A stretch of DNA of 64,000 nt from Deltaproteobacteria bacterium (GTDB taxonomy: Bacteria; Desulfobacterota; Desulfobulbia; Desulfobulbales; SURF-16): assembly GCA_029939635.1 (NCBI GenBank), contig JAOZSN010000001.1, positions 17,632 through 81,631 on the forward strand, read 5' to 3'. This document shows, in pieces, positions 34,865 to 43,812 of the stretch. Within the stretch, counting starts at the first letter, position 1. Each line of letters begins with the position of its first letter. Made by a program: the position numbers and the translations under genes. The notes beneath the pieces were generated by a model. It made no database searches. It was not told the DNA's origin and saw only the letters and a list, made by a program, of their open reading frames with translations.

Positions 34865-36046
34865 ATGAATACCTCATATACGCAGTCACATATCATCCGC
34901 AAACTGGCACCATTTAAGATTGATGGCATGGCCATACCTTATCCAGAGTTTGTCCCTAAACTATACAACCTCTGCATGACCTTGGGCTTTCGCAAGGGTC
35001 TTATCATGCCGTCCCGCGCTTTTTGCTCTGATGAGAACCAGGGCTGGCCCATCATCCTGCTCACCAAACATTTTGGCACCTTCCCCTTTAACCACGGGCG
35101 GGTTGGCGGTATTGTTGCCACGGATCGCCATGGACCCCATGCCAACCATGGTGAAGATTCGGTCATCGTCCAGGCCAGTCATGTGGGTTATGACCCGGAA
35201 TCAGGCAGTTACGGCAGCTGCACCCGCCCCAAGATGGCTGGCACCTGCATGTCAGTGTCCTGTGGCAAGATCACCCATGTCATCACCCCCTACTTGGAGC
35301 AATATCAATTTGCCACTGATCGCATCTTTCTCCATCGGGATAAGGCTGGAAACCACCTGATAACGGTTAAGAATTCATTTATTGATTTTGACACCCATCC
35401 GGTCAAAGACGGCCTAGTACTGAGCCTAGAGAGTATTGTCAAACTCAACAATGATGGCAAGGTTGTTCCTATTGGTGCCATCAGTACCAGCCAGACCTAC
35501 GAGGTCTCGGATGATTTCCGTAAAAAAATCAATGACACCGGCTATGTCTGGCAGAGTGGTGAAGGCGAAAAAATCGGCGCCCTGCTCAGCAGTGATCTCT
35601 TTCACTTCCGGGAAGACTTCCATGAAACTGATGAGTCGATCCTCTTAGAGAGAAACCTGATTGAATTTATGCCCACCATTGTTACCTCGCGCAACCCTCC
35701 CTTAAGGGCCGCCAAGATAAACATCCAGCTTGAATTTGCCAGGACAATGGAGTCAATCCGCCGAGGGCCTGAGTATGCTGGCAAGAACCTGCTCTATATC
35801 GCCGGCCTTAATATCGATATCTCCGAGAACGAGGATTACCCGGCCACCACCTATTTTGTCCCCTGGGCCGCCCATATCCAACTCCAGAATAATAAGGCCG
35901 CTGAATATATCCATCCGGTGGAACAGGATCAACTCTATAAACTGATCATGGAGCAGGACAGCATTAACCCGGATCAGGCCGACCTTAAAGAACAGATCGG
36001 CAGGATGCTGGAGGCACCACGGCTGGATATCCACTCACCAAAATAA
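34865..36046 (+). CDS. LCIB-like putative carbonic anhydrase-related protein
   Basis: A 393-residue cytoplasmic protein with no signal peptide. Residues 50-135 carry C54-S-D-E, a glycine/histidine-rich stretch (FNHGRVGGIVATDRHGPHA), SH106VGYD and VSC133GK. The order and spacing Cys-x-Asp-Glu ... His ... Cys-Gly resemble the zinc site (CRDE, PHIA, CACG) of LCIB/LCIC proteins, which have a beta-carbonic-anhydrase-like fold (theta class). I infer a zinc site from C54, H106 and C133, with D56 as the catalytic partner. Homology is remote and based on pattern memory alone; a novel zinc hydrolase is the alternative. It is encoded directly before the membrane module, and a beta-carbonic anhydrase gene lies downstream of the operon, which supports a CO2/bicarbonate role. 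Confidence 0.55.
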   Translation: MNTSYTQSHIIRKLAPFKIDGMAIPYPEFVPKLYNLCMTLGFRKGLIMPSRAFCSDENQGWPIILLTKHFGTFPFNHGRVGGIVATDRHGPHANHGEDSVIVQASHVGYDPESGSYGSCTRPKMAGTCMSVSCGKITHVITPYLEQYQFATDRIFLHRDKAGNHLITVKNSFIDFDTHPVKDGLVLSLESIVKLNNDGKVVPIGAISTSQTYEVSDDFRKKINDTGYVWQSGEGEKIGALLSSDLFHFREDFHETDESILLERNLIEFMPTIVTSRNPPLRAAKINIQLEFARTMESIRRGPEYAGKNLLYIAGLNIDISENEDYPATTYFVPWAAHIQLQNNKAAEYIHPVEQDQLYKLIMEQDSINPDQADLKEQIGRMLEAPRLDIHSPK

Positions 36047-36158
36047 AAACCATTAAGCATATATTTATAAACTTTGCCGTCTTGTCAGAGAAGATGGCCA
36101 TAGAATTGTTATGCCAACGAAAGTCGGTATAATTAACAACATATTGGGAGGAGAATTA

Positions 36159-38117
36159 ATGGACACTTTGTTTGTGTCAATAGCTGTAATTTTTGCCGGA
36201 GGAGTCGTAGGACTGCTGCTCTATCGGCAATTTACCCTGATGAAACTGGTGGCCATTGCCACCAGTTCAGTGGGTTGCGGCATTGGTTTCATCTTTACTT
36301 TGTCGAAGCTCTTTGGTCAGGCATCAGGCTTAGATGTGAGCTATAACTGGCTTCATCTCTTCACCCTGGCCTTTAAGATTGATAGCGTTTCACTTTTTTT
36401 TCTCATCCCCATTTTCCTCATTCCGCCCCTGGCTCTGCTCTACAGCTTTCATTATCTGGAGAACAAGGAAAAACAGGCCAGGGCCGGAGTTAATTATTTC
36501 TTCTTCAGCATGCTCATTTGCGCTATGGCCCTGGTGGTCATATCTGCCAATATGATTACCTTTTTGCTGGCCTGGGAATTGATGAGTCTCTCATCCTTTT
36601 TTCTGGTCATGTATGATTATGAGGTCAAGAGTAACCGCAAGGCAGGTTATGTCTATTTCATCTTTGCCCAGGGCGGTGCCATGATGCTCTTTGCCGCCTT
36701 TGCCTTGATCTATAGCTATAATGGCAGCTTTGCCTTCGAGAGCATTGCCGCTATCCCAGATTCAGCCAAACTGCTGGTCTTTGTCCTGGCCTTTTTAGGC
36801 TTTGGCTCCAAGGCGGGTATCTTTCCGCTGCATATCTGGCTGCCCAAGGCCCATCCCGCCGCCCCAAGTCATGTCTCGGCCATTATGTCCGGGGTGATGA
36901 TTAAGATGGGCATCTACGGTATCTTTCGTATCTATCTCCTCCTTGATTCCCCCAGCCCCATGATCGGCCAGATTGTCCTTATTACTGGCATGATTACTGG
37001 CATTCTAGGGGTGGTTTATGCCCTGGCTAAACAGGATATAAAGGAATTGCTGGCCTATAGTTCGGTGGAAAATATTGGTATCATCCTCATCGGTCTTGGC
37101 ATCGGCATGGTTGGTGTCTCCCAGCAGATTCAGGCCATGGCCTTTTTCGGCTTTGCCGGGGCCTTCATGCATGTCTTTAACCATTCCATCTTTAAATCCT
37201 TGCTCTTTATGGGGGCAGGCTCTGTCCTCCATCAGACCAAGACCAAGAATATTGAAGAGCTTGGTGGCCTGATGAAACGGATGCCTGTTACTGGCCGTAC
37301 CTTTCTGGCCGGATCAGTGGCCATCTCCGGCCTGCCACCCTTTAGTGGTTTTATTGGTGAGTTTCTTATTTATTATGGGGCCTTCAACGGTCTTACCGCC
37401 ACCAAGTTACCCTATATTTTGGCCATCCTGGCCATTATTTCCTTAGCCGTTATCGGTGGCCTGGCCACAGCCTGTTTTACTAAAGTGGTTGGACTGGCCT
37501 TTCTAGGTGAGCCTCGTACGGAAAAGGCGGCCAACGCCAAGGAATCAGGCTTCACCATGGGTGCGGTAATGAGCATCATGGCCGTTGCCTGTTTGGTCAT
37601 TGGCGTTCTGCCCCAGCCCTTTATCAGCCTGGCCTTTCAGGGCGTTGCTGATATTCCAGTTCTGGCTGGATTTAATACCGATGCCTTCATGGTCATTATC
37701 CGCCAGATCTCCTGCACCGCAGGTCTATTCATCGCCATCTTCATTGTGGTGAGTATCTTCAGAAAGATGCTCTACAGTGGCAAAGAGATTGGCAGCGGCG
37801 GCACTTGGGGCTGTGGTTTTACCCAACCCACCGTGCGCATGCAATATACTGGCACTTCCTATGCCGCAGAGATGGTGGATTTTTTCCGGCCCTTTGTCCC
37901 TTTCAAGGATATCTACAGCGGGATCAAAAAGATCTTTCCTGGCACAACCACCTGGGATACCAAGACCTTTGATATTGCCGACAAAAATTACCAAGAGCGC
38001 CTTATTGGGCCCATGATGACCTTGATGGCCAAATTACGCTGGATCCAACACGGTAATATCCAGCTCTATATCGGCTATATCATTGTGGCAATTATCGTCC
38101 TGCTTCTCTTTTTATAA
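36159..38117 (+). CDS. hyfB: HyfB/NuoL-like proton-translocating membrane subunit
   Basis: A 652-residue polytopic membrane protein (about 16 helices) of the proton-conducting antiporter family. Key channel signatures are LAWELMSLSSFFLVMYD (conserved Glu in helix 5), HIWLPKAHPAAPSHVSAIMSG and FNHSIFKSLLF (conserved His/Lys). The ATG at 36159 has GGAGGAG eight bases upstream; a longer frame from 36111 has none. It heads the membrane arm of a complex-I/hydrogenase-4-like assembly. The C-terminal region (GGTWGCGF, PFVPFKDIYSG) is typical of HyfB-like rather than NuoL subunits. Confidence 0.92.
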   Translation: MDTLFVSIAVIFAGGVVGLLLYRQFTLMKLVAIATSSVGCGIGFIFTLSKLFGQASGLDVSYNWLHLFTLAFKIDSVSLFFLIPIFLIPPLALLYSFHYLENKEKQARAGVNYFFFSMLICAMALVVISANMITFLLAWELMSLSSFFLVMYDYEVKSNRKAGYVYFIFAQGGAMMLFAAFALIYSYNGSFAFESIAAIPDSAKLLVFVLAFLGFGSKAGIFPLHIWLPKAHPAAPSHVSAIMSGVMIKMGIYGIFRIYLLLDSPSPMIGQIVLITGMITGILGVVYALAKQDIKELLAYSSVENIGIILIGLGIGMVGVSQQIQAMAFFGFAGAFMHVFNHSIFKSLLFMGAGSVLHQTKTKNIEELGGLMKRMPVTGRTFLAGSVAISGLPPFSGFIGEFLIYYGAFNGLTATKLPYILAILAIISLAVIGGLATACFTKVVGLAFLGEPRTEKAANAKESGFTMGAVMSIMAVACLVIGVLPQPFISLAFQGVADIPVLAGFNTDAFMVIIRQISCTAGLFIAIFIVVSIFRKMLYSGKEIGSGGTWGCGFTQPTVRMQYTGTSYAAEMVDFFRPFVPFKDIYSGIKKIFPGTTTWDTKTFDIADKNYQERLIGPMMTLMAKLRWIQHGNIQLYIGYIIVAIIVLLLFL

Positions 38118-38148
38118 GTTACAACCAGAATATAACTAGGAATTAACA

Positions 38149-39066
38149 ATGGAATCAATACTATCATTTTGTTTCGCGGTTTTGATAGCGCCCCTCCTGC
38201 CTGCAGTTATCCAGAAGGTAAAGGCCTATTTTGCCGGCAAGCAGGGACCACCCCTGCTCATCAATTATTACACCATGATCAAGCTCTTTAAAAAGGGTTC
38301 GGTCTATTCAACCAGCACCAGCTTTGTCTTTAAATTAGGGCCAGTGGTGGGCTTTACCACCAGCATAATGATGCTGCTCTTCTTCCCCATGGCTGAGATC
38401 GCCCCCCTCTTCTCCTTCCATGGCGATGTGCTGATGCTCTTCTATCTCATGGGACTCGGTCGTTTCTTTACCATCATTGCCGCCCTTGATACTGCCTCGC
38501 CCTTTGAGGGCATGGGAGCAGCCCGAGAGGCGTTCTTCTCCACCCTGGCGGAGATGACAGTCTTTGGCATCTTGATCATCTTCTTTAAGCTCACTGGATC
38601 TTTAAGCTTTCAGGAGTTCTTTTCCGGTGACCATGTTATCAGCCTCATGGGCGAGTATGGCGCATTACTTCTCTTGGTAGTGGCTGGTCTCTATGTGGTT
38701 ATGCTCACCGAGAACTCCCGGGTTCCGGTGGATGACCCGGCCACTCACCTGGAGCTTACCATGATCCATGAGGTTATGATCCTCGATCATAGTGGCCCTG
38801 ATCTGGCCCTTATTGAGCTTGGCGCTTATTTCAAGCTCCTTTTTTATTCAGGTTTTCTGGCTCGCCTCATTGACCCGTTCCATTCCGCCAATGTCTGGAT
38901 CAACAGCCTGCTCTTCTACAGTGTAGTAGCCTTTATTTACATCACCATCGGTGTGGTTGAGTCCATCACGGCCCGTTACAAGATGGATCTAGTCCCTAAA
39001 TTCATCCTGACCCCATTTATATTTGTCTTCTTTGTAACCATCTTAACCATGGGGGTTATGCAATGA
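38149..39066 (+). CDS. hyfC: HyfC/NuoH-like membrane subunit
   Basis: A 305-residue membrane protein (about eight helices) of the NuoH/HyfC family. Signatures include GPPLLINYYTMIKLFKKG near the N terminus, FEGMGAAREAFFSTLAE, and ENSRVPVDDPATHLELTMIHE, the conserved loop that in complex I faces the quinone cavity and in hydrogenases the small subunit. The gene overlaps the next by four bases. It couples the peripheral redox or catalytic arm to the ion-pumping membrane subunits. Confidence 0.94.
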   Translation: MESILSFCFAVLIAPLLPAVIQKVKAYFAGKQGPPLLINYYTMIKLFKKGSVYSTSTSFVFKLGPVVGFTTSIMMLLFFPMAEIAPLFSFHGDVLMLFYLMGLGRFFTIIAALDTASPFEGMGAAREAFFSTLAEMTVFGILIIFFKLTGSLSFQEFFSGDHVISLMGEYGALLLLVVAGLYVVMLTENSRVPVDDPATHLELTMIHEVMILDHSGPDLALIELGAYFKLLFYSGFLARLIDPFHSANVWINSLLFYSVVAFIYITIGVVESITARYKMDLVPKFILTPFIFVFFVTILTMGVMQ

Positions 39067-39749
39067 TTCAACTTACAGACGCTCTCTTCTCCATTAACCA
39101 TTTAGCAGATGCCCTGCTCTCTTTAACCATCCTTTCAGTATTGCTATCTCTGGGCTCCAATAGGCTGCTGACCCTGGTAAAGATCATGGCCTTTCAGGGT
39201 ATTGTGGTTTCCCTTATCCCTTTTTTCCTGGAACATCATGGCGAGATGCATACCGGCTCCATTGTCCTGCTGCAGATAATGCTGCTCATCAAGGGCCTAC
39301 TCATCCCCGGCTTTATGTACACTGCGGTGCAAAAAATCAAGATCCAGCGAGAGGTTGAACCGGTAATTGGTTATAACGCCTCGCTCTTTGCCGGACTATT
39401 TTTTATCCTGGCAGCAGCCTTTATCACCGACCGCCTCCATATCTCCCTACCAGTGGAAAATGACCTATTACTGATTACCGCCATTACCACTCTGGCCGCT
39501 GGCCTCTTCCTGCTCATGAGTCGGAAAAAGGCCATCACCCAGGTCATCGGTTATCTGATGATGGAGAATGGTATCTATCTCATCGGCACAGCCCTGGCCA
39601 AAGAGACCCACACCATGTATGTCGTTGAATTTGGGGTATTACTCGATCTGCTGGTCGGCATCATGATCATGGGTATCATCGTCCACAACATCAACTCATC
39701 ATATGATGATGTGGATACAGCCCTGCTTGGACAATTAAAGGATAATTAG
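39063..39749 (+). CDS. hyfE: HyfE-like membrane subunit (NuoK-like)
   Basis: A 228-residue membrane protein with about six to seven helices. The second half (MMENGIYLIGTALAKETHTMYVVEFGVLLDLLVGIMIMGI) is the HyfE/NuoK-like segment with the conserved glutamate in VVEFGVLLD. It overlaps hyfC by four bases (ATGA). A 79-base spacer holding a hairpin follows before the next membrane subunit. There is no hyfD in the operon, and only one further antiporter-like subunit, so the complex is smaller than E. coli Hyf. Confidence 0.9.
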   Translation: MIQLTDALFSINHLADALLSLTILSVLLSLGSNRLLTLVKIMAFQGIVVSLIPFFLEHHGEMHTGSIVLLQIMLLIKGLLIPGFMYTAVQKIKIQREVEPVIGYNASLFAGLFFILAAAFITDRLHISLPVENDLLLITAITTLAAGLFLLMSRKKAITQVIGYLMMENGIYLIGTALAKETHTMYVVEFGVLLDLLVGIMIMGIIVHNINSSYDDVDTALLGQLKDN

Positions 39750-39759
39750 TGAAAGCGCA

Positions 39760-39796
39760 TAGACCTAAAAGTTGAATACTTCAACCTTTAAGCCTA
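39760..39796 (+). repeat. Intra-operon hairpin between hyfE- and hyfF-like genes
   Basis: TAGACCTAAAAGTTGAA is followed after three bases by TTCAACCTTTAAGCCTA, giving a 17-position stem with three mismatches. No T-run follows, so it is more likely an mRNA processing or stability element than a terminator. Confidence 0.6.
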
Positions 39797-39828
39797 CACA
39801 GCTTACACAAACGAAAAAGGTTTAAAAC

Positions 39829-41253
39829 ATGTTAGAACTTCTAATACTCATCCCCCTCCATGTCGGGATTATAGCCATGTTCCTGCCAGCTCGGCTGGGA
39901 CGGGGGCTTTTGGTGGTGACGGCCCTCTTGCATCTGCAGCTGTCGGTCTTTGCCTGGATGGGCAAACTCACCCCACAACTTCCTGATTATTTTGCCGTGA
40001 CCAATGAAGGCATCCTTGTCCTGCTGGTCACCTCCTTTGTTTTTCTCTTTATCTCACTCTATGCCGTCTCTTATATGAATGAGACCGAGATATCCAGTGA
40101 GCCCATTTATAATGGCTGCACCCTGCTCTTTTTAGCCACCATGTCTATGGTGGCCATGGCCGATCATCTCATTGTCCTGTGGATTGCCATTGAGGCCACC
40201 ACCCTTATGAGTGCGCCGCTGATCTTTTTGCATCGTTCCAAGACCGCCTTGGAGGCCACCTGGAAATATGTAATGATCTGCTCGGTGGGCATTGCCCTGG
40301 CCCTGCTCGGTTGCTTCTTTGTGGTCCTGTCCATGGATCTTGGTGGCGTCCACACCCCCATTACCTTCAGCTCCTTAAAAGAGATTGCCCCTCAGCTTGA
40401 TCCTGTCTGGTTAAAAGCTGGCTTTATCTTCCTGGTAATCGGCTATGGCACCAAGATGGGCCTGGCTCCCATGCATACCTGGCTGCCCGATGCCCATAGT
40501 GAGGCACCCAGCCCAGCCTCGGCCCTATTATCAGGAGCACTGCTTAACTGTGCCTTTCTTGGGGTCTATCGTGGCCATCAACTGATGTACCAGGCAGGTC
40601 TTGGTGATTTTTCCAGCGCTGTACTGGTTGGCTTTGGTCTGTTGTCCATGCTCATTGCCGCCATCTTCATCTTTAATCAGACCGGTTATAAACGGATGCT
40701 GGCCTATTCCAGTATTGAGAATATGGGTATCATCGCCTTTGGCGTTGGTATTGGTGGCCTTGCCACCTACGGGGCCATGCTCCACCTCATCCATCATTCC
40801 CTGATTAAATCATCACTGTTTCTCTCCTCCGGCAATGTTTTGCTGGGCTATGGCAGTAAGTTGATTGATAAAACCGGCAATATGGCCAAGCTTTTTCCCA
40901 AGACATTTACCGCCTTTTTTGCCGGATTTGCCGGTATCTCCGGCTTTCCGCCCTTTGGTATCTTTGTCTCGGAATTGCTCATCATTATCGGTGCCTTTCA
41001 ACAGGGTAAAACCTGGAGCATCAGCATCTTTATCCTGGCTCTCACCCTCATCTTTGCCGGGGCATCCCGCCTGGTGACCAAGATGTGTTTTGCCGCCTGT
41101 GATGACCCTGAGGTCCTGGTCAAAGAAAATTGGGCCCGCACCCTGCCTTCTTTTGCCCTGCTGCTGGCCTCAATTACCCTCTGTATATGGTTGCCAGACC
41201 CTCTGTATCAAACCATTCTTTCAGCCATTGCGACAATTGGAGGTAACATCTAA
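39829..41253 (+). CDS. hyfF: HyfF/NuoN/M-like proton-translocating membrane subunit
   Basis: A 474-residue antiporter-like subunit with about 14 helices. Channel signatures are LWIAIEATTLMSAPLIFLHR (conserved Glu in helix 5), HTWLPDAHSEAPSPASALLSG and LIHHSLIKSSLFL. It is the second proton channel of the module, next to the HyfB-like subunit. Its stop overlaps the start of the large-subunit gene by one base (TAATG), a tight translational link that supports one complex. Confidence 0.93.
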   Translation: MLELLILIPLHVGIIAMFLPARLGRGLLVVTALLHLQLSVFAWMGKLTPQLPDYFAVTNEGILVLLVTSFVFLFISLYAVSYMNETEISSEPIYNGCTLLFLATMSMVAMADHLIVLWIAIEATTLMSAPLIFLHRSKTALEATWKYVMICSVGIALALLGCFFVVLSMDLGGVHTPITFSSLKEIAPQLDPVWLKAGFIFLVIGYGTKMGLAPMHTWLPDAHSEAPSPASALLSGALLNCAFLGVYRGHQLMYQAGLGDFSSAVLVGFGLLSMLIAAIFIFNQTGYKRMLAYSSIENMGIIAFGVGIGGLATYGAMLHLIHHSLIKSSLFLSSGNVLLGYGSKLIDKTGNMAKLFPKTFTAFFAGFAGISGFPPFGIFVSELLIIIGAFQQGKTWSISIFILALTLIFAGASRLVTKMCFAACDDPEVLVKENWARTLPSFALLLASITLCIWLPDPLYQTILSAIATIGGNI

Positions 41254-42764
41254 TGGAGTCATTTTTACAGATCCAAAATAACGAACGCCTTGCCCGGGCC
41301 GACATTCCCCATCTGCCATTTTTCCAGTTCCGCAATGAAATGCTGGCCTTTGCCAAAGATGGTGCCCAGGTCGTCCAATTCTTCGCCTACGAAGAGGAGG
41401 GCAGCATGAAAATGCTGGCCGTCATGCGCACTGACAAGCTCTATGTGGCAGGCTGTGATGCCCCGGAAGATGACAAATTCCCAGCCCTCACCGCTGAATC
41501 AGAAAAATTCCACATGTTTGAGCGGGAGATTGGCGAGCAGTATGGTCTCAAGGCCGAAGGTCACCCGTGGCTGAAGATGGTACGCTATCACAAAAACTAT
41601 ACTGGCAAGAAAGATGTCTTTGACAATGATTATAGTCAAGATATCCCCGGTAACTATCCCTATTTCACGGTGGATGGTGAGACCGTCCATGAGGTTGCTG
41701 TAGGGCCGGTTCATGCCGGAATAATCGAGCCTGGTCATTTTCGTTTTCAGTGTTGCGGTGAGCGGGTCTTTCACTTAGAAATCCAGCTTGGCTACCAGCA
41801 TCGGGGAGTTGAAAAACTCTTTGAATCCGTACCATTTAAACGGCTGCCCATCATTGCCGAGACCATTGCCGGGGATACTACCATCGGCCATAATCTCTGC
41901 CAGGCCCAGGCCATTGAGTCTCTGGCCGATCTCAAGGTGGATGAAGGGGCAAGCATTGTCCGCACCATTGCCTTAGAGATGGAACGGATTGCCAACCATA
42001 TCGGTGATCTTGGAGCCTTGAGTCTGGATGTGGCCTTTAACCCACCAGCGGCCTATTTTGGCCGGATCAGGGGTGAGTATCTCAACTTAAGCCAGATCTT
42101 AGGCGGAAATCGTTTTGGTCGTGGCCTGGTTCGCCCAGGAGGAGTTACCCATATCATGGGAGATGAGCAACGGCAATTATTAAGCGAAAAGCTGGCCGAA
42201 CTCACCCCTGAGGTAGAGCATGTTAATGATCTCATTTTCTCTGCCCCCAGTGTCATGGCTCGTTTTGATGATACCGGCACGGTACCCTATGAAAACGCTG
42301 AAAAGATCGGCCTCGTCGGTTATGCCGGGCGAGCCTGTGGTTTATCGTATGATGCCAGGGTCAGCTTCCCCACGGAGTGTTACGCCGACCTGCCCGCCAA
42401 CAGCAATGCCCGAACCGATGGTGATGTCTGTTCCCGGGCCACCGTGCGCCGTGAGGAGATCATGCACTCCACTGCCATCATCAACACCCTGCTGGAGAAA
42501 AAAGTGGATGCGGCCAGCTATATCCCGCCCGAGGTCAATTTAGCCCCGGACTCCTTTGTGGTGTCGGTTAATGAGGCCTGGCGTGGCGAGGTATCCCACT
42601 GCATTCTGACGGATGGCAATGGTGATATCCTGCGCTATAAGGTCAAGGACCCCTCCTTCCATAACTGGACTGGTCTGGCCCTGTCCCTGCGCGACACCGG
42701 GATTTCAGATTTCCCCCTCTGCAATAAGAGCTTTAATCTCTCTTACTGCGGATTCGACATATAA
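41253..42764 (+). CDS. HyfG/NuoCD-like large subunit lacking NiFe ligands (Ehr type)
   Basis: A 503-residue fusion of a NuoC-like domain (about 1-130) and a NuoD/hydrogenase large-subunit domain (150-503, GPVHAGIIEPGHFRFQ). In active group 4 hydrogenases the N-terminal metal motif is ERxCGxC; here the aligned stretch is ETIAGDT (203-209), with both cysteines replaced. The C-terminal DPCxxC is replaced by DFPLC ... SYCG (486-500), which is not a CxxC pair. The subunit should therefore not hold a NiFe centre. This is the pattern of energy-converting hydrogenase-related (Ehr) complexes. What fills the vacated cavity is unknown; the adjacent LCIB-like protein suggests CO2/bicarbonate chemistry. 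Confidence 0.88.
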   Translation: MESFLQIQNNERLARADIPHLPFFQFRNEMLAFAKDGAQVVQFFAYEEEGSMKMLAVMRTDKLYVAGCDAPEDDKFPALTAESEKFHMFEREIGEQYGLKAEGHPWLKMVRYHKNYTGKKDVFDNDYSQDIPGNYPYFTVDGETVHEVAVGPVHAGIIEPGHFRFQCCGERVFHLEIQLGYQHRGVEKLFESVPFKRLPIIAETIAGDTTIGHNLCQAQAIESLADLKVDEGASIVRTIALEMERIANHIGDLGALSLDVAFNPPAAYFGRIRGEYLNLSQILGGNRFGRGLVRPGGVTHIMGDEQRQLLSEKLAELTPEVEHVNDLIFSAPSVMARFDDTGTVPYENAEKIGLVGYAGRACGLSYDARVSFPTECYADLPANSNARTDGDVCSRATVRREEIMHSTAIINTLLEKKVDAASYIPPEVNLAPDSFVVSVNEAWRGEVSHCILTDGNGDILRYKVKDPSFHNWTGLALSLRDTGISDFPLCNKSFNLSYCGFDI

Positions 42765-42765
42765 C

Positions 42766-42871
42766 CAAAGGCCTACCTGCACCCCATCTTTGCCCATTTA
42801 GTCCTGCTTGCGTAGCATGAGTACGCTTCGCAGGCCTAAATGAAAAAATATGGCGCACTGGTAAGCCTTTG
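42766..42871 (+). repeat. Nested palindromic element, copy A
   Basis: Outer arms CAAAGGCCTACC (42766-42777) and GGTAAGCCTTTG (42860-42871) pair at 11 of 12 positions. Inner arms CATTTAG (42795-42801) and CTAAATG (42836-42842), then CCTGC/GCAGG and GCGTA/TACGC, form a long stem with a seven-base loop. It shares layout and sequence blocks with copy B at 43683-43812. Confidence 0.75.
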
Positions 42872-42935
42872 CCGAGACTGAATTCACTTTGCCTTTAATG
42901 ACTCTGCTGAACTTACATATATAATAGGTGCAAAA

Positions 42936-43679
42936 ATGTTAAAAGTTATCAAAAACAGGATAGAACAGGGGCATCGAACCTCTAAATATCCCAAGGAACC
43001 CATTGATCTCTACAAGAGATTTCGTGGTATGCCCAAGGTGGAGCAAAATTGTCCGCCAGAATTGGTGCAACGCTGTGCTGATGCCTGTCCCCAGGAATGT
43101 ATTGATGTTGACAGCAGGCAGATTGATCTAGGCCGCTGCGTCTTCTGCGGCCTCTGCGAAACATTATCCGAGGGCCAGTTTGTCAAATTCAGCACCAATT
43201 TTGAGATGGGTACGGCCAATAGGGATGATCTCTTCACCCATGGTGATCTCCCGGCCCTGGCCGAGCATTCCAAAAAGCATTTCAAGAAACTCTTTGGCCG
43301 CTCTCTGCAATTACGACAGATCTCTGCAGCAGGCTGTAACGCCTGTGAGGCAGACACCAATGTCTTGAATACCCCATTTTTTGACTTGCAACGCTTTGGT
43401 ATCCAGTTTGTAGCCTCACCCAGGCACGCCGATGGCATCCATGTTACCGGGCCAATCTCAGAGAATATGCGCCAGGCAACTATTACCACCTGGGAGTCTG
43501 TCCCTGCCCCCAAGGTAGTTATTGCCAGTGGGGCCTGCGCCATCTCAGGAGGGCCATTCCATGGCAGCCCTGAGATTGTCGGTGATCTTAACAAGTTAAT
43601 TCCGGTGGATCTCTATATCCCCGGTTGCCCACCCCATCCACTAACCACCCTACACGCCCTGCTTAACTATTTTAAATAA
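42936..43679 (+). CDS. HyfI/NuoB-like small subunit with N-terminal ferredoxin-like segment
   Basis: A 247-residue fusion. Residues 35-80 hold cysteines C39, C47, C51, C55 and GRC68VFC71GLC74, enough for one [4Fe-4S] cluster of HyfH/HycF type, though the complete two-cluster pattern is missing. Residues 125-247 are the NuoB-like small subunit with cluster ligands C134, C137 (GCNACEAD), C201 (SGACAISGG) and C231 (PGCPPHP). So the proximal iron-sulfur cluster is retained even though the large subunit has lost its NiFe site, implying the complex still handles electrons. It is separated from the large-subunit gene by 171 bases holding a palindromic element. Confidence 0.9.
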   Translation: MLKVIKNRIEQGHRTSKYPKEPIDLYKRFRGMPKVEQNCPPELVQRCADACPQECIDVDSRQIDLGRCVFCGLCETLSEGQFVKFSTNFEMGTANRDDLFTHGDLPALAEHSKKHFKKLFGRSLQLRQISAAGCNACEADTNVLNTPFFDLQRFGIQFVASPRHADGIHVTGPISENMRQATITTWESVPAPKVVIASGACAISGGPFHGSPEIVGDLNKLIPVDLYIPGCPPHPLTTLHALLNYFK

Positions 43680-43682
43680 GCG

Positions 43683-43812
43683 TAAACAGTCCGCTGGAAC
43701 TCATCTTTTGCTATTCAGGTCTGCTCGCGTAACACTTTTTACGCTTCGCAGCCCTGAATAACAAGGTATGCGAACCTGAGAGACTCCGAACTAAGTCCCT
43801 GCGGACTGTTTA
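43683..43812 (+). repeat. Nested palindromic element, copy B
   Basis: Outer arms TAAACAGTCCGC (43683-43694) and GCGGACTGTTTA (43801-43812) pair perfectly. Inner arms TATTCAGG (43712-43719) and CCTGAATA (43753-43760), then CTGC/GCAG and GCGTA/TACGC, form a stem with an eight-base loop. Relative to copy A, the paired positions change together (for example T-A becomes C-G), so structure is conserved. It begins four bases after the HyfI-like stop and could also end the operon. The remaining 308 bases up to the carbonic anhydrase gene show no credible gene. Confidence 0.75.

Noticed and set aside
41253..43679. Annotation as an H2-producing hydrogenase-4
   Set aside because: The large subunit lacks both CxxC metal motifs, so hydrogen chemistry is not supported.
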